Of a stretch of DNA of 64,000 nucleotides, positions 25,251 to 33,673 are shown in pieces (the first letter of the stretch is position 1; each line of letters starts with the position of its first letter). This DNA comes from CAWIHK01 sp963835935 (GTDB taxonomy: Bacteria > Bacteroidota > Ignavibacteria > UBA10030 > CAVZMI01), in contig CAWIHK010000006.1 in NCBI GenBank assembly GCA_963835935.1, positions 248,001 to 312,000 of the forward strand, in the 5' to 3' direction. A program made the translations under genes and the position numbers. The notes under the pieces were generated by a model that saw only the letters and a list, made by a program, of their open reading frames with translations, was not told the origin of the DNA and did no database searches.

Positions 25251-26897
25251 CTGACTTGTCCAAATAGAGTTACACATTAAAAAAGGATTAGAAAATGGAA
25301 CAAAATGATTAAATTTATGAGGGGTTGTCATACTAAGGGTAAATATCAGGCATGTTTCATATTCGTGAGACGAAGACCGGTTCCAAAGCCACAGCAATAC
25401 AAGTCGTACGATACGAAGATCGTAAATTAATCGTTGTCAAACATATTGGTAGTGCACATGACAAAAAAGAGATACAAGCATTAAAAGAAGCTGCAACCGA
25501 CTGGATCGAGAAAGAAACAAAACAACAACCCCTTTTTTCAAAGTCATTACCCTCAACTAATATCCAACCGAAACAATTACAATATCTTGGATTTCGATAT
25601 GTCCTCGTGTATGAAAGTTTATATACCTTATGCAAGGTATTCAAGTTTCATTGGTTGCGAAATAAACTTTTTCTTGACTTGGTAATTACCCGCATCATTG
25701 AACCGGGATCGAAACTCCAGTCAATAGAATTTCTCAAAGAGTTCATCGGCATTGAACATACACGGCAAGATTTATATAGACAGCTTCCGACATTTCTCAA
25801 AATGAAATCCACCATTGAATCGGATGTTCTTGCGATGGCTCGAAAAGAATTCGAGTTCGATTTTTCTCTCGTCTTTTATGATGTCACGACGTTGTACTTT
25901 GAGAGTTCCGAAACGGATGAACTGCGACAATGTGGATTTTCAAAAGATAACAAATTCAATCAACCACAGATCGTTCTCGGACTCTTAGTTACCGATAAAG
26001 GATTTCCCGTCGGCTATCAAATATTTGAAGGGAAGAAATTTGAGGGGCACACATTAGTGCCTGTTATTAAGCGTTTTAAGCGAAAACACAAGATTAAGAC
26101 GTTCACTGTTGTTGCCGATGCTGCAATGATTAGTGCCGACAACATCAAAGCTCTTCGCTCTTCAAAACTCCAGTATATTGTCGGTGCCAGAGTAGCAAAC
26201 CTACCGCTGAAGTGTATCAAGACAATTAGCGCACAACTAAATCAGAAGGACACGACAACAATTCGTTTAGAAACAGATCTTGGTGATTTGGTGTGCGAAT
26301 TTTCCGCGAAGAGATTTGCCAAAGACAAACGAGAAATGGAAAAAGGAATTGCAAAAGCAGAGAACATTCTCAAGAATCCTGGAACGATAAAGCGAGTAAA
26401 ATTTATTACATCGGAAAACAATTCCTACACACTCAATTCGTCACTCGTTGAAAAAACAAAGTTACTACTTGGTATCAAAGGGTATTACACAAATCTTTCA
26501 AAATCAGAGTCGAGTGATCGTCTTGTTATTGAACACTACCACAATCTTTGGCGTGTCGAACAGGCGTTTAGGGTTACAAAAAGTGATTTGCAGATTCGAC
26601 CCATCTACCATTTTAAGCAGGAGGCAATTGAAGTTCATACACTCATTTGTTTTGCAGCATTGGCGTTGTGCAAATACTTGGAAATCAAAACTGGTAAATC
26701 TACGAAAGCGATTTTGAAATTATTGAAGGGTGTGACTGATGCCACCTTAGTTGATACTTTTACTGGAGAAAAAATAACGCTGAGATCTGACATCCCAAAT
26801 GAAGTTGATCTTCTCTTAAAAATAATTGGCTATTCATGATTGATTTAGCCTTCTTTTTTGAGCCACATTCTTTGCCATACTAATTTGGACAAGTCGG
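25251..26897 (+). mobile_element. IS1634-family-like insertion sequence
   Basis: The 1,647 bp element has near-perfect 15 bp terminal inverted repeats: CTGACTTGTCCAAAT on the left (25251-25265) and, on the right, the complement of CCGACTTGTCCAAAT (26883-26897). It contains one DDE transposase gene and is flanked by 101 bp direct repeats of the disrupted NUDIX gene. IS1549 and IS1634, in the same family, are known for unusually long, variable target duplications. The element looks complete and recent, since the flanking repeats are identical by eye. Confidence 0.9.
25352..26839 (+). CDS. IS1634-family transposase
   Basis: The 495-residue DDE transposase has an N-terminal region (MFHIRETKTGSKATAIQVVR...YIGSAH-like) typical of the family. 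The catalytic acids are probably in SLVFYDVTTLYFES (first Asp, about residue 175), FTVVADAAMIS (second Asp, about 253) and HYHNLWRVEQAFRVTKSDL (Glu, about 400). It reads toward the right end of the element. No frameshift or internal stop is present, so it may be active. The start is ATG 25352, about 100 bp inside the left end. Confidence 0.92.
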   Translation: MFHIRETKTGSKATAIQVVRYEDRKLIVVKHIGSAHDKKEIQALKEAATDWIEKETKQQPLFSKSLPSTNIQPKQLQYLGFRYVLVYESLYTLCKVFKFHWLRNKLFLDLVITRIIEPGSKLQSIEFLKEFIGIEHTRQDLYRQLPTFLKMKSTIESDVLAMARKEFEFDFSLVFYDVTTLYFESSETDELRQCGFSKDNKFNQPQIVLGLLVTDKGFPVGYQIFEGKKFEGHTLVPVIKRFKRKHKIKTFTVVADAAMISADNIKALRSSKLQYIVGARVANLPLKCIKTISAQLNQKDTTTIRLETDLGDLVCEFSAKRFAKDKREMEKGIAKAENILKNPGTIKRVKFITSENNSYTLNSSLVEKTKLLLGIKGYYTNLSKSESSDRLVIEHYHNLWRVEQAFRVTKSDLQIRPIYHFKQEAIEVHTLICFAALALCKYLEIKTGKSTKAILKLLKGVTDATLVDTFTGEKITLRSDIPNEVDLLLKIIGYS

Positions 26898-26998
26898 GAA
26901 ATCTTCGTGGTGATATTCCCGGAAAAGAATAATCTCTCCGAGGTCGAGTTCAAGTTCCTCCATCATTTCACGGCGGATTGTTTGTTCCGGCGTTTCGC
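26898..26998. repeat. 101 bp target-site duplication, right copy
   Basis: This is the partner of 25150-25250. Because the duplicated part encodes the catalytic end of the NUDIX box, both gene fragments carry it. Confidence 0.9.
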
Positions 26999-27137
26999 TC
27001 CCTTCAAGATGTCCGCCGGGAAGATCCCAAAAATTGGGGTAGGGAATGGATGGATTATTGTCTCTGAGGATGAGTAAAATTTTGTTCTTAGAATTCAAGA
27101 GAATAATACCGACACCGATTGGTTTTTGTGTGATCAT
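26898..27137 (-). pseudogene. N-terminal part of the split NUDIX hydrolase gene
   Basis: The sequence begins ATG-ATC-ACA (MITQKPIGVGIILLNSKNKI), with the start of the NUDIX box FWDLPGGHLEGSETPEQ and RREMMEELELDLG, and runs into the IS after HHEDF, where it gains the short tail PTCPN and a stop at about 26880. It lacks the last 50 or so residues. MutT-like NUDIX enzymes hydrolyse nucleoside diphosphate derivatives; the original substrate is unknown. A GTG one codon earlier is also possible as start. Confidence 0.9.
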
Positions 27138-27253
27138 CACAAATAAAAATAAAGATTTAAAATGAAAAAATACGAAGGGAATTTAAATATTTGTGTAAGA
27201 AGTAGCAATCAAGAAACTAAATTAATTTTTTAAACGAATGAACTTTAACAATT

Positions 27254-27290
27254 CACGAGTGATGAAGCTTCAAGAACGTCACCACTCGTG
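27254..27290. repeat. Hairpin downstream of yceI
   Basis: CACGAGTG (27254-27261) and CACTCGTG (27283-27290) form a perfect 8 bp stem, with the palindrome GAAGCTTC in the loop. No T-run follows on either strand, so a simple terminator is unlikely. It may be an intergenic palindromic repeat. Confidence 0.5.
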
Positions 27291-27330
27291 AGTATTGTAA
27301 CGAAGGATTAAGTTTATTAAAAGATATTTT

Positions 27331-27921
27331 TTATCTGACCAGTTTCACATTAAACGCCAAATCAACTTTATCACTCACAGCCACACCACCTGCTTCGATC
27401 GCGCGGTTCCATTTCAAACCAAAATCATATCTGTTAATCGAACCGGACGCTTTAAAACCAGCGTATGTTTTTCCCTGCTGATCTTTTATTTGCCCCATGT
27501 ATTTCGCTTGTAGAGTAATATTTTTAGTAATGCCATGAAGGGTTAAGTTGCCTGTGATTTTATAAGTGTCGTCGTCGGTTTTTTCAAATGAAGTGCTCTT
27601 GAAAGTCATTTCAGGAAAATTAGCAACATCGAAGAAATCGGCAGAGCGGAGATGATTATCGCGCATATCGTTATCGGTCGATACGCTTGCAGTGCGCACA
27701 GCAACATCGACTTTGCTATCGGTGAAATCGTTGTTCGGTTGTATCACTGTGATGGAAAAATCTTTAAAGCGGCCTGTGACTTCCGATATCAACATGTGAA
27801 CGACGGTAAATTCAACATTCGAGTGCACAGGATCAACATTCCAAACAACACCTTGTGCAAATATGGAACTCGCAACGCACAAGATTAAAAAAAGTGACGT
27901 GAATATTTTTTTCAATTCCAA
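27331..27921 (-). CDS. YceI family periplasmic protein
   Basis: The 196-residue product has a signal peptide (residues 1-22, cleavage after FAQ) and a lipocalin-like YceI domain: WNVDPVHSNVEFTVVHMLIS, DNDMRDNHLRSADFFDVANF, and ITGNLTLHGITKNITLQAKY. Family members bind polyisoprenoids or other lipids in the periplasm. The gene begins inside the last codons of the MarR-type regulator (10 bp overlap), so the two are translationally coupled and probably co-regulated. Confidence 0.92.
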   Translation of the reverse strand: MELKKIFTSLFLILCVASSIFAQGVVWNVDPVHSNVEFTVVHMLISEVTGRFKDFSITVIQPNNDFTDSKVDVAVRTASVSTDNDMRDNHLRSADFFDVANFPEMTFKSTSFEKTDDDTYKITGNLTLHGITKNITLQAKYMGQIKDQQGKTYAGFKASGSINRYDFGLKWNRAIEAGGVAVSDKVDLAFNVKLVR

Positions 27922-28409
27922 TATCTCCTGTCGGATTTATTTTTCAAATTATTATTTTCTATTCCTTTGCCAAGCTTTTTAAGCAGGTTTGCCAGTCTAA
28001 CTTGTTCTTTCTCAGAAAGTACGCACATTTTCGAATTGATGAATTGGGCATGTTGTGGAAAAATTTCTTTAAACTTTACGTTTCCTTTTGAAGTCAGCCT
28101 GACATAAATCGTTCGCCGATCATTCTTATTTCTGACACGTTCGACGTATCCCTCACGTTCCAGGTTATCAACGACGACAGTGATATTGCCTCCGCTTACC
28201 AACATTTTCCTGCCGATTTCACCCATAGGCAATGACCCAAGGTGGCCAAGACATTCAAGCACACCAAATTGAGGCGGTGTAAGCCCATAATTCGATATAT
28301 CTTTTGCTGTTAGCAAATTTAATGTCGCATAAGCGCGGGCGAGTTTGACCCAGAGACTCAGCGCAATATCCGTTTTCTTTCCATATTGTTTTGTTGTTTT
28401 CATAATCAT
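27912..28409 (-). CDS. MarR-family transcriptional regulator
   Basis: The 165-residue product has a winged helix: LTPPQFGVLECLGHLGSLPM (about residues 43-62), recognition helix SGGNITVVVDNLEREGYVER and wing NKNDRRTIYVRLTSKG. The basic C-terminal end overlaps the start of yceI. MarR proteins usually repress their own operon and release DNA upon binding phenolic or lipid-like ligands; YceI is the obvious target. ATGs at 28409 and 28403 both fit. Confidence 0.9.
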   Translation of the reverse strand: MIMKTTKQYGKKTDIALSLWVKLARAYATLNLLTAKDISNYGLTPPQFGVLECLGHLGSLPMGEIGRKMLVSGGNITVVVDNLEREGYVERVRNKNDRRTIYVRLTSKGNVKFKEIFPQHAQFINSKMCVLSEKEQVRLANLLKKLGKGIENNNLKNKSDRRYWN

Positions 28410-28526
28410 TCAAGCTTTAATTATTAAAACCCAAGGATTGTTCGTAAGGTTCCCCCTTTTAGAAGGATTGTAAAAATAATTTGTAAAGATAAATGAAATC
28501 TTTTAAAAGCGAAAAAATCCAGGCGA

Positions 28527-29036
28527 TCAAATAACAGTAGCTCCTTCGAGTCTCAGGAGAAATTCTTTCGTCTTTATCCCGCTTGCATAACCTACCAGCG
28601 ATCCATCCTTTCCGATCACCCGATGGCAGGGAACGACGATAGGAAGGGGATTCATTGCGTTAGCACGGCCCACAGCTTGAAATCCCTGTGGTGTACGGAC
28701 TCTGCGAGCCAATTGTTCGTATGAAATTGTGTGTCCATAAGGAATTTTCTGAAGTTCACTCCATACCTTCAATTGGAAAGGAGTTCCTATTAAGTGTAGA
28801 GGTGTTTTGAAAGTGACGAGCTTGCCGTTCAAGTATCTCGTGATTTCATCAATGATGCTTTTGTTGCGTGAACGGTTGTCTATGACATCATCTTCTGAAA
28901 AATTTTGATTGAGCCAGTTAAAAAAATCTTTACGGGATTCTCTTGGAATCGCGATTTTGCAAACACCGTTTTCGGTCGATGCAACGTAGATAACCCCGAT
29001 TTTAGCTTCAAACGACGTACAATAAATCTTCGGCAT
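28527..29036 (-). CDS. ogt: Methylated-DNA--[protein]-cysteine S-methyltransferase
   Basis: About 169 residues. The protein repairs O6-alkylguanine by transferring the alkyl group to its own cysteine in the NPLPIVVPCHRVIGKDG motif (about residues 130-146). FQLKVWSELQKIPYGHTISY is the helix-turn-helix entry, and RVRTPQGFQAVGRANAMNP the DNA-binding helix with its arginine finger. The ATG at 29036 is chosen over upstream non-ATG starts; AGAGGAGG lies about 12 bases upstream. Acts in the cytosol, once per molecule. Confidence 0.93.
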   Translation of the reverse strand: MPKIYCTSFEAKIGVIYVASTENGVCKIAIPRESRKDFFNWLNQNFSEDDVIDNRSRNKSIIDEITRYLNGKLVTFKTPLHLIGTPFQLKVWSELQKIPYGHTISYEQLARRVRTPQGFQAVGRANAMNPLPIVVPCHRVIGKDGSLVGYASGIKTKEFLLRLEGATVI

Positions 29037-29119
29037 TATCTTTAAGATCCTCCTCTTTCCCACGCGTGAGAATATATTTTTTGGATCCGAAATTTTTCCC
29101 TATTGTAAACGCGCTGCTA

Positions 29120-29743
29120 TTAAACAGAATGAATCAACTCGAACATAAGATAACAACCAAATCCGATTAATGCTATACCCGAGATCACAGAAATTATATG
29201 CAATGTTTGCGGTTTAAAAAAATCTTTCCGGTTATGGCAGAACCTAAGCATAATATGATACCAAAGAAATGCTCCTATTCCGACGCCTAAAGCAAAAAAA
29301 AGATTATCGCTTCCCCTCGTTATAAAATGGTGAGTATGAACAATTCCGGCGATCGTTATCCATAAACCAATGAACGACGGATTTGAAAGATAAAGAAAAA
29401 CACCGATCCAAAAATTGCTATGCAATTCTCTTTTAAGTGGAATCCGATACCCGGCATCAATGTTTATCAATTTACTTCGGATGTTCTGTATGCCGAATGT
29501 CATCACAAGAATAATTCCGATTGCTTGAAAAATGTGGCTCACTGTCGGGTCTTGTACTGCTGCGAAGAGTCCATACATTGCTGCAAGTGAATAGACAAAA
29601 TCGCCGAGTGCAGCGCCGACAGCAACCAATATCCCATGAGCGAAACTCTCTCTCATTCCTTTCGAAAGAATCGTCACATTAATCGGGCCGATGGGTGCCG
29701 CAGTTATCAAACCTGCAATACAACCTACGAGTGCTGCAATCAT
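29120..29743 (-). CDS. LysE/RhtB family transporter
   Basis: The 207-residue inner-membrane protein has about six helices. The N-terminal signature AAPIGPINVTILSKGMRESF followed by GILVAVGAALGDFVYSL is the LysE-family mark; LYLSNPSFIGLWITIAG matches the second conserved segment. The family exports amino acids or related small molecules; the substrate is unknown. It stands between the alkyltransferase and the large outer-membrane gene, all on the minus strand. Confidence 0.88.
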   Translation of the reverse strand: MIAALVGCIAGLITAAPIGPINVTILSKGMRESFAHGILVAVGAALGDFVYSLAAMYGLFAAVQDPTVSHIFQAIGIILVMTFGIQNIRSKLINIDAGYRIPLKRELHSNFWIGVFLYLSNPSFIGLWITIAGIVHTHHFITRGSDNLFFALGVGIGAFLWYHIMLRFCHNRKDFFKPQTLHIISVISGIALIGFGCYLMFELIHSV

Positions 29744-29894
29744 TTTTAATAAACTTGTTCTGGGTTATTCAATTAAGAAATAGTGTAGAGAAAAAAAAAT
29801 GAATTTTCAAGTAAAAAAGAATTATTAATTTCGATTTGTAATTTTGATCCTGAAGGAATATTTTTAACACGCCAGAATTTACATTTTACGAATG

Positions 29895-32800
29895 TTAGAA
29901 AAATGCTTTAACCTCGGCGCGAAGCGTGTGATTTATTTTCCGGTTTCCTTCAGCGCGTCCGCTATATCCGACCGACGATTGAATGTTGCCTCCAAGCCTG
30001 TAGTCGAACGATAAATTCCATAGCCACGTTGCACCTTGAACACGGCCGCCGGTCAATTCAAACGGGATATTTTGTTCTGTTGTGCCCATCAATAAATTCT
30101 CGCGAGAAATGTCGGCGTGTAATTGTCCTTTCCCCTGGAACGACTGTACGCCGCGCAGCCCGAAGGTTTGTATTCTCGCATCAATCGGAGTTGCTCGCGA
30201 ATCGTCCTCAGCGGTTGTGAGCGTCATGACAAAACCGATTTCAAGATTTTGTTCGGGGCGATATGAGAGATCGGAAAGAATTGTCGTCGAGTGGATATCT
30301 CTGAGTCGCGGATTGTCGAGAGCCGCTGTCAGCCTGTCGGTTTTTCCGGTGAGTTCGATTGAATGAGAAATTTCCTGAACCAACTGCCATTGAATCCGGA
30401 TTCCGTGTTCGAGATAGAGCGTTCGTTCATTTCCCGATGCGAACTGTGAAAATCCCTTGCGTTGTTGAAATCTCAAACGAGCAGAGAAAGGTTGGTTTTG
30501 TTCCGCGATCAATATATCCTGCATCAATTGTTGTGATCCGGTTATTGTTGTCGAATCGTTTTGAAATGTGGAAAGATGCAAAAGATAAATATTTTTCAAA
30601 TTTTGTTGACTGCTTCGTTCTTCCACGCGCCAGTTTGTTTCAGTGGTGATGTTTGATGCGATCTCTGCGGGTAAGGATGATGGTGAAGTGAAGAATCGTT
30701 TTCCCGTCAGACGTACACGCGCATTTGTTTTTATATCTGTGACCGGAATGTAATTCTCGGTCGGAACAGTTGTCACAATATAATTGCCGTCGAATCTTGT
30801 GAGTTGAAAATCGGCATCATCGGCTATTCCATTTTTATTGACATCTCCCAAATAAATGTAGTTGCCTGTTCCTGCCGGAACTGGAATATACACGCGCTGA
30901 AGTTTTGCCGATTGTTGTGTGGCAAGTTCATAAAATAGATCGCTCTCGATGGCATGGTTGAACGGATTGTAATGCGTCGTAGAACGGACGAGGAGTGTTT
31001 GAGATTGACCTTTAAGCGTATCCACAAATTCTTTTTCTATTCTTTTCTTCCGGTATGTCACATCGATCAAGGCTGCGAGAGAATTCCATTCCTGAAGTTT
31101 CCAATGAGCGCCATACACATACGAGGTCGATTGACGCTGAAAAATTCCATCTGCAACACCGTCTTCCATCCGAATTCCCCACTCAGCGCCGATGGACATA
31201 TGAGAAATATTTTGAAGCGATAAAGATGGAAGTAGATCGGAATATCGATAACTCGAACTGCTTAACGCACTGCTGTCTCCGTTATGATCCTTTTTTTCTT
31301 CACTTTCATATTTCATTCCCGGAGTCAATATCGTTGGTCCGCTGAGAGGTATGTCGTAACCTGCCGATCCCTGCTGCCGGAGCCAATCGGATCGATATGA
31401 AGATTGAGTATCTTCCGTAGAAAGTTTTTCGATGGTATATTGGATTGTGGGTGAAGATCGTTCGTGAATCGATATATCGCTCGAAAATTTCGTTGTTCCG
31501 AAAGAATCACCCCGGCTGAGTTTGCCGTATTGAAAACTAACCGATGACGTTGAAGATGGTAGATAAGAAAATTTCCCTTCTTGAAGATGTTCGTTTCCGG
31601 TGACGGCGCTTGTGATATTCCAATCTCTATTATATTCTATGGAAGTCGAGCGGTCGATTGGTTGAAAATTTGATTGCATACTTCGTGTATAATATCGAAA
31701 GTCAAAACCTCCAATTGTCGTAGTACCGATCATGACATTTTTTGGAGAGTATGCAATTGTTCCATTCCATGCTCCACCATCCACCGACGAGCCCGGCAGC
31801 GAAGAAAAACGATTGAGGTTGTGGTTGCTTGCAGCGTATTCTCCGCCGACAAAAAAATCTTTTAGCGGTGCCGACGATAATCGTAAATCGATTAAATCCA
31901 ATTCTTCGGGCAATGGGAGAAAAATCAGCGGCATGTACGCTCCACCGCTCGTTCCCAAGTATGTGTAAACACCGATTTGATCCTTCCGATAATCTCCCTG
32001 TCCATCTCCGACATAAGAAAACGTTACCTGATACACAGCATCGTTTGAGCCTGGCGAATAGCGATAAAACCTAGAGGCGCCTGAAGCCAGTACAGTATCA
32101 ACAGCGATATACTGGCCGAGAGGTGCATTCGTGATTGAATCACGCCCCACGAATACTACGCCAGTTTTTGTCGCCTTCAAACGATCTCCGCCGCTTTGGC
32201 GGAGTATTGCCTTGTCAGAGTCTGAAAGAGAAAGATCGATCAATCCGTCCGGATTGTCCGCTTCACGAAAATAAGAAACGCCGATTCCAAGTTTTTTGTC
32301 GAAAAAAGAAGAATGTGAATCTATTCCTAACAAGCTTCTGGTATATTGCTGGTCTGTGTATTGAAAATCGATTGTGATGCGAGTGAGTGAAGTAATCATT
32401 CGTTTTGTCGAGAATGTTACTTCAGCGTTCGTGTAATCGATTGTATAGTCGTTCGATTCACCGCGTGTCATTACTTCACCGTTGATGTACACACGTTCAG
32501 TGCCGGCAATCACGATAATAGTGCGTTCATTATTTCGGCCTGTGAGACGGTAAGGTCCCTGCAATCCATCGGTTCCGTTAAATTGATTCGTGTTGAACTT
32601 GCCGCGTGTTATGGCGCCCGCAACCTGCAGCGTGTCATTTATCGTCCCAATTTCGAACGTCGATCCGGCTTTAATGCCTTGAAGTTTTCTCGAAAGCTGA
32701 TTGAATTCACCGCCTGAAGTTGAAAAATCAAAATCACCCAATGTTGTAGAGCCAACCGGACTATTGATTTCAATAAATACTTTATCGAATTCACGAAGTG

Positions 32801-33497
32801 TTTGAGTATTTCCTTCTGGTTGAATCGGAGTGTTTTCGTCCGTCAAGGCGGCAACGATATCGATGTCTTGCGATAGTTTTCCAGCGAGTTGAAGTCGGAA
32901 ACCGGAACTAAGCGAAAGATCTCGTGTCGATCCAAATGAAACGCCGCGCGAAATGCTTCCAGATTTTTGAAGTTGCGGCCCGAAAACCTCATCCAGCGAA
33001 AATGGTTTAGAAATCCTCTCGACGATTTGCCTGCGTCCGCCGCTCGAATCTATTTGATAAGAAAGGCGATGTTCTTCGTATGATGGTTGAAATGAAAAAG
33101 GAAAATGTCTGTACCACACCGAGATGTTGCGTACGTGTAAAGGATGTTCCGGATCAAAGTGTGATGGCAAGAGAACGATCAGACCGAGCCGGTTATCCAT
33201 TGTAAAATCTTTATCGTAAATTAATTTGAGGGAATCGGTATAGACACTAACCGAATTGTTTATAAGAAACTGGTGTGGAAGAAGAATTGTGGAATCATTC
33301 GCTTTGAGTGTCGTCCGGTAATTTGCGAGCGAGGGATCCATAAATGGCAGAGTCTGTCCGGCGAGATTCTGAGAAAGTATTAAGATGAAAATTACAACGA
33401 TAAGAGAGCGTGTAGCGCAGAGCACTTGAATGCAAGAGTTTTTCAACTTGCCTTTCGGTCTGTTTTTCGGTATATTTTTCTCCGTAGTTTCTATCAC
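29895..33497 (-). CDS. Very large outer-membrane beta protein, unknown family
   Basis: The 1,200-residue product has a basic leader and a hydrophobic signal (SLIVVIFILILSQNLAGQ, about residues 31-48). The first 140 residues look soluble (DSTILLPHQFLINNSVSVYT, then GLIVLLPSHFDP). The rest is long runs of alternating strands (GFRLQLAGKLSQDIDIVAAL, TTLGDFDFS) ending in a barrel-like LGGNIQSSVGYSGRAEGNRK and AEVKAFF. A calcium-like DVNKNGIADDADF segment lies near residue 885. I see no TonB box or plug. It may be a large export or assembly barrel typical of this lineage; function is not assigned. The start is a GTG and uncertain. Confidence 0.6.
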   Translation of the reverse strand: MIETTEKNIPKNRPKGKLKNSCIQVLCATRSLIVVIFILILSQNLAGQTLPFMDPSLANYRTTLKANDSTILLPHQFLINNSVSVYTDSLKLIYDKDFTMDNRLGLIVLLPSHFDPEHPLHVRNISVWYRHFPFSFQPSYEEHRLSYQIDSSGGRRQIVERISKPFSLDEVFGPQLQKSGSISRGVSFGSTRDLSLSSGFRLQLAGKLSQDIDIVAALTDENTPIQPEGNTQTLREFDKVFIEINSPVGSTTLGDFDFSTSGGEFNQLSRKLQGIKAGSTFEIGTINDTLQVAGAITRGKFNTNQFNGTDGLQGPYRLTGRNNERTIIVIAGTERVYINGEVMTRGESNDYTIDYTNAEVTFSTKRMITSLTRITIDFQYTDQQYTRSLLGIDSHSSFFDKKLGIGVSYFREADNPDGLIDLSLSDSDKAILRQSGGDRLKATKTGVVFVGRDSITNAPLGQYIAVDTVLASGASRFYRYSPGSNDAVYQVTFSYVGDGQGDYRKDQIGVYTYLGTSGGAYMPLIFLPLPEELDLIDLRLSSAPLKDFFVGGEYAASNHNLNRFSSLPGSSVDGGAWNGTIAYSPKNVMIGTTTIGGFDFRYYTRSMQSNFQPIDRSTSIEYNRDWNITSAVTGNEHLQEGKFSYLPSSTSSVSFQYGKLSRGDSFGTTKFSSDISIHERSSPTIQYTIEKLSTEDTQSSYRSDWLRQQGSAGYDIPLSGPTILTPGMKYESEEKKDHNGDSSALSSSSYRYSDLLPSLSLQNISHMSIGAEWGIRMEDGVADGIFQRQSTSYVYGAHWKLQEWNSLAALIDVTYRKKRIEKEFVDTLKGQSQTLLVRSTTHYNPFNHAIESDLFYELATQQSAKLQRVYIPVPAGTGNYIYLGDVNKNGIADDADFQLTRFDGNYIVTTVPTENYIPVTDIKTNARVRLTGKRFFTSPSSLPAEIASNITTETNWRVEERSSQQNLKNIYLLHLSTFQNDSTTITGSQQLMQDILIAEQNQPFSARLRFQQRKGFSQFASGNERTLYLEHGIRIQWQLVQEISHSIELTGKTDRLTAALDNPRLRDIHSTTILSDLSYRPEQNLEIGFVMTLTTAEDDSRATPIDARIQTFGLRGVQSFQGKGQLHADISRENLLMGTTEQNIPFELTGGRVQGATWLWNLSFDYRLGGNIQSSVGYSGRAEGNRKINHTLRAEVKAFF

Positions 33498-33530
33498 GGG
33501 CGAATAAAACTTGAACCGCGAAACATGAAA

Positions 33531-33616
33531 GCCGAAGTGGCGGAACTGGTAGACGCGCTGGACTCAAAATCCAGTCCGGCTTAACCCGGGTAAGGGTTCG
33601 AGTCCCTTCTTCGGCA
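33531..33616 (+). tRNA. tRNA-Leu (anticodon CAA)
   Basis: The acceptor arms GCCGAAG and CTTCGGC pair perfectly and the discriminator base is A. The anticodon stem CTGGA/TCCAG encloses CTCAAAA, giving anticodon CAA, which reads UUG. A long variable arm (CGGCTTAACCCGGGT) and T-loop GGTTCGAGTCC are present, as expected for leucine. CCA is not encoded. Confidence 0.96.
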
Positions 33617-33673
33617 CAAACGGTTGTCGGAATATTCCGGCAGCCGTTTTTCAATTCCGGGGTCACATTTGTT

